From contig NZ_MDDS01000006.1 of NCBI RefSeq assembly GCF_001721295.1, forward strand, positions 62,001 through 126,000: a DNA stretch of 64,000 nucleotides. Direction: 5' to 3'. Position numbers and translations under genes: made by a program. The notes under the pieces are model-generated. The model was not told the DNA's origin and made no database searches. It worked only from the letters and a program-made list of their open reading frames with translations. This DNA comes from Sphingomonas turrisvirgatae (GTDB lineage: Bacteria; Pseudomonadota; Alphaproteobacteria; Sphingomonadales; Sphingomonadaceae). Below are positions 57,581-64,000 of this stretch, in pieces; position 1 is the stretch's first letter; each line of letters opens with the position of its first letter.

Positions 57581-57832
57581 ATGCAACGCTTTAGGAGCAA
57601 TCCGCCTTCCCGGCAGGTTCCGCCCCGGCCCGAGACGGCGACGACGCCGCGCTCGCTGCACGCGGCGGTCATCCGCTACATGGCCCGCCATCCGGAAGTG
57701 ACCGAAGCCTCGTTCGGTCGCCAGGCGCTGAACGATCCAGCCTTCGTCTCCCGCCTGCGCAATGCCGATGGGGTGCGCGAGGAAACTGCGCGTCGCGTGC
57801 GCGCCTTCATCGCGGAGGGCGTCCATGCGTAA
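57581..57832 (+). CDS. Small HTH-like protein
   Basis: 83 residues. After a Pro/Arg-rich start comes HAAVIRYMARHPEVTEASFG, RQALNDPAFVSRLRNADGVR, EETARRVRAFI. This follows the pattern of small alphaproteobacterial helix-turn-helix proteins (FGREALGDPSLVSDLR..R....ARKIRDFM). It probably binds DNA as a dimer. It starts 9 bp after the last motif copy of the upstream region, which could be its operator. The downstream gene overlaps its end by 8 bp. Function in the element is unknown. Confidence 0.7.
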   Translation: MQRFRSNPPSRQVPPRPETATTPRSLHAAVIRYMARHPEVTEASFGRQALNDPAFVSRLRNADGVREETARRVRAFIAEGVHA

Positions 57833-58052
57833 CCGCACTGAAGATCGCCCGCTTTCCGGACGGGAACTGGCGCTTGAGGGCGCCGCTTTGCGTCGCGAGT
57901 TCTGGCCCACCGCTGCCGAGCGCAACCGGCCACGGCCTCGCCTTAAACGGCTCTATCGGTCGATGATCGACTCTGGCGATCCCTCAAAGATAGACCTCGG
58001 CTTCTTCCTGTTCGGCCTTACCGGCGAAATGGGAGGCCGGGGCCATGCTTGA
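57825..58052 (+). CDS. Hypothetical protein, 75 residues
   Basis: Starts at ATG 57825 inside the end of the preceding small gene and overlaps the next one by 8 bp, so it sits in a tight three-gene cluster. The sequence (RPLSGRELALEGAALRREFW, RLYRSMIDSGDPSKIDLGFF) is basic then hydrophobic, with no signal peptide and no family I recognise. Its start and stop overlaps argue for a real gene. Confidence 0.62.
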   Translation: MRNRTEDRPLSGRELALEGAALRREFWPTAAERNRPRPRLKRLYRSMIDSGDPSKIDLGFFLFGLTGEMGGRGHA

Positions 58053-58800
58053 GCTGAAGGTCAAAGCAGGGCGCCGTATGGTGCCAATCTTCGACCTGCC
58101 CGTCGCGCTTGGGCGGGCAGACGCTGCCCGGGAAATCGGTGACACGATCGACACGCTGATCGCCTTCATGGACGACTTGGGGGGCGACCCGGACCTTGAG
58201 GTGACGAACCTAGAGGATGACTTCGCCCTGCACCTACCCTTCGGGGGGGGGCAGGGGCCGGGTTGCCCGATCAGCGACAGCAGCGGCGATGTATCGTGGA
58301 CCGAGTGGGACACGCGCGGACGGCATAAACTGGACGAGTTCGGCAGCGAGCGCCGCGCTGCCATGCCGGGCCGCTACTTCCTCAACGAGGATGACGAGGA
58401 CGACGACCCTGATACCAGCGTCGAGGATGACCCGACCGGGTTCGACCCAGAAGAAGATATGTGCCTTGCTGGCGACGATGGCGTGTTTAGCGGCCCGGCA
58501 AGCCAAATGGGGCTGTTGCGTGTCGAGGATGGCGCTGGGTCAGAGGACGACGCGGAGCGATGGCAGGACACTCGCAACGTCCCCGTTGATCGGGTTGTGT
58601 CCCTTGAACCGGATCCATTCACGGGAGTGCGGGTCAATCTCGGCCGAGCAAACCTGCTGACATCGTTCCGAACGAACGGCGAGGTTGTCGCCAGCGCAGA
58701 CTATTCTGGTGTCACGCTGATAACGACAGGCTGGGTCGGCAAAATCGGTGGCAACGCGGTGATCGCCCCAACCGTAATAGCGAACGATACCGCCGACTGA
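58045..58800 (+). CDS. Hypothetical protein with acidic low-complexity centre
   Basis: 251 residues, with GGGAGG ahead of ATG 58045. The N-terminus (residues 1-55) has DAAREIGDTIDTLIAFMDDL. The middle is rich in Asp/Glu (NEDDEDDDPDTSVEDDPTGF) and has GPGCPISDSSG. The last third alternates small strands. Proteins with a similar DLE..DDF / GPGCPISD layout occur widely in sphingomonads, without known function. A run of nine G (58243-58251) inside the gene encodes a Gly cluster and could be prone to slippage. A hairpin terminator follows the stop. Confidence 0.68.
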   Translation: MLELKVKAGRRMVPIFDLPVALGRADAAREIGDTIDTLIAFMDDLGGDPDLEVTNLEDDFALHLPFGGGQGPGCPISDSSGDVSWTEWDTRGRHKLDEFGSERRAAMPGRYFLNEDDEDDDPDTSVEDDPTGFDPEEDMCLAGDDGVFSGPASQMGLLRVEDGAGSEDDAERWQDTRNVPVDRVVSLEPDPFTGVRVNLGRANLLTSFRTNGEVVASADYSGVTLITTGWVGKIGGNAVIAPTVIANDTAD

Positions 58801-58827
58801 TCACCACCGTTGGCGCAGTTGAACTCT

Positions 58828-58853
58828 GCCCCGCTGGCTCCGGCTGGCGGGGC
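58828..58853 (+). terminator. Hairpin terminator after the three-gene cluster
   Basis: GCCCCGC (58828-58834) pairs with GCGGGGC (58847-58853); only CTT follows, so strength is uncertain. Confidence 0.5.
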
Positions 58854-58866
58854 CTTCAACGGAGAG

Positions 58867-59196
58867 TCAGTAGCCTCGGCGGACTTCGTCTAGGAACTCA
58901 TCGACGGCTTTCTTGTGCCCCGCCAGGATCGCCTTCTCGGCATACTTCAAGTCGTTCTCGGTGGCTGCATTGAGGCATTCCATGTGCCGCTTGGCCTGAT
59001 CGATGTAGGCCTGCCGCGCGTAGCTGTCATCGCTATAGGGGCGAGTCGGCTTATAGCATGATCGCGCGGGATCGTACTCCAGGCGTCCGATGAACGTGCG
59101 AAATTCACCCTCCGGCCTACTCAGCAGCTGAGCGCTGCCTGCGCCAGAGAATCCCAGTGCCATTAGCGCGCAGCAAACTCCCAGTTTCTTCATCAT
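58867..59196 (-). CDS. Small exported protein of unknown function
   Basis: 109 residues. A signal peptide (MMKKLGVCCALMALGFSGAG, cleavage near GSAQ) is followed by a helical mature part. Two cysteines (SCYKP, ECLNA) could form a disulfide. The C-terminus DEFLDEVRRGY is charged. No family is recognised. It is transcribed toward the three-gene cluster, convergent across the terminator hairpin. The second methionine (59193) is an equally good start. Confidence 0.65.
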   Translation of the reverse strand: MMKKLGVCCALMALGFSGAGSAQLLSRPEGEFRTFIGRLEYDPARSCYKPTRPYSDDSYARQAYIDQAKRHMECLNAATENDLKYAEKAILAGHKKAVDEFLDEVRRGY

Positions 59197-59273
59197 TGCC
59201 CCCCCCTCGAATGTCTGAGACAGATTACAGAACGGCGGGACCGCCTCAAGCCGAGGAATTTAGAGCGGCGCGC

Positions 59274-61754
59274 TCAGTTCATGTTCGAGGTCGGCACTGC
59301 TGTCGACAGGTCCGGTCCCCGGCTCGGCATATCCTCGCCCGGCTCCCACCACAGCCCCTGCCCATTCTCTGCCGCCCATTGCTCGACGCGCGCCCGGCTC
59401 TCGCCATATTCCGGGTCAGTCATCTCAGCGAGGCGATCGAGGATGGCCCGCTCATAGGCAGCGCGCAGATACCAGAGGTTCCCGCCTGGCGTGTAGCGCT
59501 TGGCGAGGCGCACGGCCTCAGCCCCCGGATTGCCCGGCGTGATACCGCCGTCCTTCTGCTCGCGGTCAAACGAGCGATATGTGGCGCGCGATAGATCGCC
59601 TACCAGCCCGCCGACCGGCCCAGCCAGGAATTCGCCTAGCCCGCCGTCGAGACGCTGATTTGTGATCGATCCGACAAGATCGCCGAAGATGCCGAAGCCT
59701 CCGCCCTGAAGCACGGCGTCGGTCCAGAATTCCAGATTGTCCATAGGGCGAGGGTCGCGTCCCTTCGCAATCTCTCGCAGCTGGATCGAGGCAGCGCCGA
59801 ACAGCGTCATGCTGACGAAGAACTGCGCCGCATACACCGCGCCACGATACGGGCCGATCGCACGGATCGCCTGCGCCTGCGACATAATGAGCGACAGGGC
59901 AAAGCCCTTGAACTGAAAGCTGTTGCGCAGGATTTCGCCGCCAAGCGTGCCGGGACGAGTGCCGAGTTGGACGATGGCGCGAGCGCTCGCGGTATTCTCC
60001 TGCACCGCGCGGGCCGTCTCGGCCAACACCATCTCCTGCACCTTGTCGGCAATCTGCCGGTTGGGAATGTTGCGGGCATTGATCCATTCGGCCTTTCCGC
60101 GCCGCTCAGGTTCGGCCTTACGGATCACGTCCCAATCGCCGGCAGTAATGCCATAGCGCTCCATCGCCGCCCGCAATCCTTCCGGCACCGCATCGAACGT
60201 CTTGCCGCGATAATCGCCAAGGGTGCCGAGGAAATCGAGGCCGAACGCCCGCTGCCCTGCCTCGGTAAACTTGTTGAGGCCGGACAATCGCAACACGTCG
60301 TCGGCCAGCACCTGCGTGAGCTGCGGCCCATGCGTTTCGCCATAATAGCGCGAGAGGCCAAGCAGCGAGTGGCTGGCGTCACGCATACCCAGCCCCAGCC
60401 GGATCGCCAGCTTGCGGTCGGCGGCGCTCGCCGGGTTCAGCTGCTTGAGGTAACTCGCCAGCACCTTCACTTCGGGAAGGCCGTTAAAGCGCCGTGCCAT
60501 GGCCTGAGTATTCACGTCCGAAATCGCTGAGATTGGCGACGAGCCGAGCAGGGCCGATGTCAGCAAGTCGCGCGTGCCGGATATCGTCTTAACTGCCCAA
60601 TAGCTCGGCCGCTCAAGCCACCCTTCCGCGAACTCGGGCACAGAGGTTTCGCCCTTCAGGTAGGCCCACAGGCGTTCTGTAGTCGCCCTGCCCCCCGCCG
60701 TTCCAGCCACCGCGCCAGGCACCGCCTTGTCCGACTGCGCTTCCATGCGATCGGCAGCGTCGAGCAGAAACTTGACCGTCGCGTCCGGGTTCGGGCCGAA
60801 CCGCTCCAGCTTGGCAATGTCCTCGGACAAGCCGCGGATATGCCCCATGATGGTCGTGAAGGCATCGCCGCTGCCATACTTCGCCTGATATCGCATCCAG
60901 GCATCGCCGTCGTTGAACACGAACACGCGATGATAGGCACGGGCGTTGGCAAGCTTGGGCTGGCTCATGAACGGGTCAGCCGGCTCGGCACTTAGGCCGT
61001 TCGTGCGGATCGCCTCATAGGAGCCGCGCAGCACCTCCTCCAGCCGGGCCGGCGACATGCGCATGCCGGTGTCGGGATCGCGCATCGCAGCGATATCGAG
61101 ACTCTGGCGAAGATCCGCGCGCCATTCGTCATAACCGACCCGGCGCACCTTCAACGGGTCATGACGGTGCGTGATGCCCCAGCCACGTAGCTTGCCGACG
61201 TTGCCGCCTGCCGCGTTGAACCGAAGCCGCAGCGACTCCATCGTATTTGCCAACGCGTCGGCATAGGCTTTGGCGCGCGGATTGCCGGTGGCGTCGCCGT
61301 GCAGCTCCTGCATCACATCGCGAAGCCCTGCCTTGTTCGACGGGCTGCCGAAAAAATTGCGCCTGTGCCGCTCGATAAACGCTGAAATCTCGGCCTGCGC
61401 TTGAAACTCGATGTTCTCGGCGCGCGTGACGACGTTCTCGTATGGCGCCTGCACGTCGCGATCCATCATGGCGCGAATGGCGGCATAGGGCGACTTGCCC
61501 CGATACCGCATGAGATCGGCGCGCGCGCGGCGCTGAGACGCGGCCTGCAACAGCGTCTGCCGTTTCTTGAGCGCCGACGCATCCGCCAGTTGGCGCAACG
61601 TCTGCTCGCTCGCTTCAGCGGCGGCGGCATCCGGCCCCATGCTCTGCTTGTATGAAGCCTCAAGCTGCTCGAATAGGTCACGCATCCGCTTGGCCCGCTT
61701 CGGGTCAATCTCGCCGCGCTCCACCATGCCGGGAATACAGTTGCCTAGCGACAT
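59274..61754 (-). CDS. Podophage-type internal virion / ejection protein
   Basis: 826 residues from ATG 61754 (MSLGNCIPGMVERGEIDPKR), preceded by AAAGGT. It is mostly helical and polar, with coiled-coil-like stretches (AKRMRDLFEQLEASYKQS; LKKRQTLLQAASQRRARADL). A late amphipathic or membrane-like segment lies near residue 640 (YAAQFFVSMTLFGAASI). Such very long, low-motif proteins next to a transglycosylase-bearing protein resemble the internal virion proteins that podophages eject into the cell. I recognise no named family, so the role is inferred from length, composition and neighbour. It overlaps nothing and reads toward tRNA-Asn. Confidence 0.6.
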   Translation of the reverse strand: MSLGNCIPGMVERGEIDPKRAKRMRDLFEQLEASYKQSMGPDAAAAEASEQTLRQLADASALKKRQTLLQAASQRRARADLMRYRGKSPYAAIRAMMDRDVQAPYENVVTRAENIEFQAQAEISAFIERHRRNFFGSPSNKAGLRDVMQELHGDATGNPRAKAYADALANTMESLRLRFNAAGGNVGKLRGWGITHRHDPLKVRRVGYDEWRADLRQSLDIAAMRDPDTGMRMSPARLEEVLRGSYEAIRTNGLSAEPADPFMSQPKLANARAYHRVFVFNDGDAWMRYQAKYGSGDAFTTIMGHIRGLSEDIAKLERFGPNPDATVKFLLDAADRMEAQSDKAVPGAVAGTAGGRATTERLWAYLKGETSVPEFAEGWLERPSYWAVKTISGTRDLLTSALLGSSPISAISDVNTQAMARRFNGLPEVKVLASYLKQLNPASAADRKLAIRLGLGMRDASHSLLGLSRYYGETHGPQLTQVLADDVLRLSGLNKFTEAGQRAFGLDFLGTLGDYRGKTFDAVPEGLRAAMERYGITAGDWDVIRKAEPERRGKAEWINARNIPNRQIADKVQEMVLAETARAVQENTASARAIVQLGTRPGTLGGEILRNSFQFKGFALSLIMSQAQAIRAIGPYRGAVYAAQFFVSMTLFGAASIQLREIAKGRDPRPMDNLEFWTDAVLQGGGFGIFGDLVGSITNQRLDGGLGEFLAGPVGGLVGDLSRATYRSFDREQKDGGITPGNPGAEAVRLAKRYTPGGNLWYLRAAYERAILDRLAEMTDPEYGESRARVEQWAAENGQGLWWEPGEDMPSRGPDLSTAVPTSNMN

Positions 61755-61805
61755 GCCGGACCTTTCGTGCGATAAGCCCGCCCGCTTCCGTTGGAGAGCT
61801 GGCAC

Positions 61806-62177
61806 ATGGGCAAGTGGTGGCGAGAAAATGCCGAGCTGCGTCGCAAGGCGGCTGTCATCGCCGGGCTGCTATGGGCGTTCGGCGCGGTGCCGATAGCGGT
61901 TGTGCTGTTCAGGCTAGGCGAGGAATGGGCGTGGATTGCGCTGGCGCTGGCCGTCGCGCCCTTCATTCTTGCCGCCGCCGTCGTCGCTACCTTCATCGCC
62001 GCCGCGCCAGTTCTCGCTCGCAATGCCATGACGAGAGCCATCGCGCTCGCGGTCGCAGCCGCGGTCGGCGGACTTGTCATAGGGCAGCCGATGCTAACCG
62101 CAGTGTATGCGGCAGCCGTAGTCGTCGCTTGGCTGGCGATCGAGCTATGGCAGGGGCGGCAGCCGGCCCGACGCTGA
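61806..62177 (+). CDS. Four-helix membrane protein, opposite in strand to its phage neighbours
   Basis: 123 residues from ATG 61806, with GGAG nine bases upstream. Membrane segments are near residues 18-36 (VIAGLLWAFGAVPIAVVLF), 40-70 and 78-115. The start KWWRENAELRRK and the end ELWQGRQPARR are basic, giving an in-side topology at both ends. It lies alone on the plus strand between two minus-strand virion genes, an arrangement typical of phage accessory (moron-like) genes. Superinfection exclusion or holin roles are conceivable, but nothing in the sequence decides. Confidence 0.6.
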   Translation: MGKWWRENAELRRKAAVIAGLLWAFGAVPIAVVLFRLGEEWAWIALALAVAPFILAAAVVATFIAAAPVLARNAMTRAIALAVAAAVGGLVIGQPMLTAVYAAAVVVAWLAIELWQGRQPARR

Positions 62178-62178
62178 A

Positions 62179-64000
62179 TCACGCCACACCCGCCTTCCCC
62201 GGTGCCAAGCACGCGCGGGCAGCGATGAGTGCCGAATTGTCCGCATCCAGATCGTCCAGCACATCGGCAAGGCGCATGTCGGCTTCCACACCATCGGCCT
62301 CGATCCGAACTATCTCATCCGGGTTCGTAGCCGCCGCCATCCGTAGATCATGCTCAAGGCTCTGCACCGTCGCCTGCGCGCCGGGGCCATTCACGGCATC
62401 GTCGAACCGCTCGGCACCTTCGGCCCGCAAAGGCGCGGCTCGCTCACGCCATGCAGATGCGAACGCGGCCCCATCCGGGGTGAGATCACCCCTCCCGCTC
62501 AGTTGCTCCACCGGCAAACCGGCATCACGCGCGATATTGTAGAGCCGGGTTGCGACACCCTTGCGCCGGATCGCAGGCGAGACATAGCTGATTAGCCCGC
62601 CGAAATTAGCGAGCGATTCCGGGTCGGTCGGCACGAACAAGCCTGCCTTGGCCTGCCCATCATGCCCGCGCAGCACAACCGTTGCGAACGATCCATCATC
62701 CGACTGCTCGACGCGATAGCCTGACGGGCCGCTTTCCGCGATCATGTGACGGGAGATGATCCAGTCGTCGACCGCCTCCGGCGCAACGGTTGGGCGAAGG
62801 GCAGGCTGCAAGTCCTGCTCGATCGCGTCGGCAAGCTCGCGCTTCATGCGACGCTGCAATCCCTTCAAGCCAGTTGGCACGGCCAGGTCATCCGCAGCAG
62901 ACGCCGGAACGTCGACGGCGCGGATACTGCCGCCCTCGCCGGCAGCTGCACGCGCCGCCGCCTCGTCCGGCGTATAGGTGCGCAGGCCATCGCCCACGTC
63001 CGTGCCAGGTACATCGGGAACATCGGGCGCACGCTCGGCAGGCTCGCCGCGATACAGCCGCACCATCTCGACGCCTTCGCCTTCAGGCATCCAGTCGGCG
63101 CCGCGAGGCCTTGGCTCGTCGACAGGCGCGCGAGCGATCATGCTTTCCGTCAGATCGGCCGCGTCACGCTGCGCGCGTGCGATATCGTCCTCAGCAGCGT
63201 CCACCGCTCGCTGCGCTGCCGCCCACTCGTCGTCGGTGCCGAATTGCTCACGGCGCAGAGCCGGGGCATCAGGATCGCCGCCAACGCGCCGATGCGCCCA
63301 ACGGATCACGTCATCGGCGGTCATGCCCTTGAGGAAAGCATTCTGCTGGATCGCCTTGCGGCTCATCAGTCTTTCGATTGGCGTGTCAGGGGCAGCGCGC
63401 AGGATCGCTTTAGCGCCGCCCTGCCCCGCGAAATGCGCTAGATACAAATTGCCCGGTGTGGCACGCGCGCCGATCGACGCAAGTGCGCGCTCGCTGTCGC
63501 CAAGCATGTCGTCCATGAGCTGTTCGTTCAGCGCGGGATCGCGCCGCTTGGCGGCTATCTGCGCATCGGTCAGTCCACTCGCACCGTAGCGCCGCTTGTA
63601 GTAGCGAACCCAAGTGGACGCGAGGAACTGATACGGTCCCATCGCGCCAGAGGCCTCGTTGTAGTCGTCGGTCGGGCTGCTTTCCGCCCGCCTGATCTTG
63701 TCCTTGACAGCACGTCGCGAGGCCTCAGGCGAGATGCGGGGTTCAGACCGAGGCGGCTGTTCGCCATTTAGAACCCGCTCCGCTTCGGCCAGCCTCTGCC
63801 GATGCACTTCGGTAGCGGGGCCAGGCTTGAACGGGCTGGTGGCATCGATTTCCTCGTCGCGCTCGACAACATTGATCGCGGCCCGCTGTGCTTCGGTCGC
63901 CTTCTTGCCCAGCTTGCGACGCGCGATTGCGCTTAGCGGTTCGACAACTGCACCTTGGATGGCAGCGCCCGCCACGCCAGCGATGCCGACATTGGCGACG
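62179..64000 (-). CDS. Phage polyvalent protein: lytic transglycosylase plus GNAT-like domain (5' end outside window)
   Basis: At least 607 residues; the frame is open to the right edge, so the start lies outside the window. A glycine-rich stretch (VGIAGVAGAAIQGAVV) opens the visible part. The transglycosylase domain begins KIRRAESSPTDDYNEASGAM and continues GPYQFLASTW and YLAHFAGQGGAKAILRA; the Glu of RAES is the likely catalytic residue. Much later, LISYVSPAIRRKGVATRLYN has the acetyl-CoA loop pattern of GNAT enzymes (RRKGVATRLY). A virion protein that drills the cell wall and carries a second enzyme fits the podophage ejection model. The GNAT call is moderate. Confidence 0.7.
   Translation of the reverse strand, partial: VANVGIAGVAGAAIQGAVVEPLSAIARRKLGKKATEAQRAAINVVERDEEIDATSPFKPGPATEVHRQRLAEAERVLNGEQPPRSEPRISPEASRRAVKDKIRRAESSPTDDYNEASGAMGPYQFLASTWVRYYKRRYGASGLTDAQIAAKRRDPALNEQLMDDMLGDSERALASIGARATPGNLYLAHFAGQGGAKAILRAAPDTPIERLMSRKAIQQNAFLKGMTADDVIRWAHRRVGGDPDAPALRREQFGTDDEWAAAQRAVDAAEDDIARAQRDAADLTESMIARAPVDEPRPRGADWMPEGEGVEMVRLYRGEPAERAPDVPDVPGTDVGDGLRTYTPDEAAARAAAGEGGSIRAVDVPASAADDLAVPTGLKGLQRRMKRELADAIEQDLQPALRPTVAPEAVDDWIISRHMIAESGPSGYRVEQSDDGSFATVVLRGHDGQAKAGLFVPTDPESLANFGGLISYVSPAIRRKGVATRLYNIARDAGLPVEQLSGRGDLTPDGAAFASAWRERAAPLRAEGAERFDDAVNGPGAQATVQSLEHDLRMAAATNPDEIVRIEADGVEADMRLADVLDDLDADNSALIAARACLAPGKAGVA

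Noticed and set aside
55673..64000. Second tRNA 3' copy (attachment site) inside the window
   Set aside because: I looked for the T-arm plus acceptor sequence of tRNA-Asn to the right edge and saw no second copy; the element must end outside, or the site is elsewhere.

Overview
The window is a GC-rich (roughly two thirds G+C by eye), tightly packed chromosomal segment from an alphaproteobacterium, most likely Sphingomonas or a close sphingomonad. Pointers are the DUF1476 (ATP synthase zeta)-BolA-CGFS glutaredoxin cluster, a RHH-less PutA with a divergent Lrp-type regulator, a LolC/E-type permease next to LolD, an alphaproteobacterial general-stress (EcfG-type) promoter, and VIPAKAG-type dispersed repeats. 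This is inferred from gene content; no 16S rRNA is present.

Layout. 1-2.9 kb: 3' part of a uracil-DNA-glycosylase-like gene, a soluble lytic transglycosylase and moaB. 2.9-7.0 kb: an MFS carrier with a coupled 37-residue membrane peptide, a PA0069-type radical SAM protein and an acyl-CoA synthetase. 7.1-13.8 kb: dnaE, glutathione peroxidase, a GNAT, and the LolD plus LolC/E lipoprotein exporter. 13.8-14.8 kb: a structured non-coding stretch, then an Hsp20 gene with an RpoH-like promoter and a ROSE-type RNA thermometer. 14.8-20.3 kb: FAD reductase, putA and its divergent regulator. 20.3-26.6 kb: orphan solute-binding lipoprotein, DUF4112, RNase T2, nadC, DUF1476-bolA-grxD and a glycosyltransferase. 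26.8-32.5 kb: BlaI/M56 pair with its operator, MBL hydrolase, DUF4230 protein, a 7-TM protein and nadA. 32.5-41.4 kb: ettA, M28 peptidase, small lipoprotein, stress flavoprotein, alpha/beta hydrolase, MFS, cysK and a SleB-type hydrolase. 41.4-46.5 kb: paired PH-domain membrane proteins, a DmdC-like dehydrogenase with a MerR regulator, a lipoprotein and hisI. 46.6-55.5 kb: katG, purF, an SDR, a GGDEF/EAL protein, moaA and nadK.

From 55.6 kb the character changes. A tRNA-Asn(GTT) with its own promoter is followed by a visibly more AT-rich stretch holding a one-helix membrane protein and an AbiJ-NTD4-like abortive-infection protein. Next comes a 315-bp gene-free region with three copies of a ~21-bp motif, then small genes of unknown function. 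The window ends in podophage-like virion genes: an 826-residue ejection-type protein and a transglycosylase/GNAT-like polyvalent protein running off the right edge. I read this as an integrated element or phage remnant at a tRNA gene; no integrase and no second attachment site are visible.

Functional links: three NAD genes (nadC, nadA, nadK) and two molybdenum-cofactor genes (moaB, moaA) are scattered through the window. Envelope maintenance (Lol, transglycosylase, SleB, PH-domain proteins) and stress defence (Hsp20, gpx, katG, stress flavoprotein) are over-represented. Many neighbours overlap by ATGA or GTGA, so translational coupling is common.
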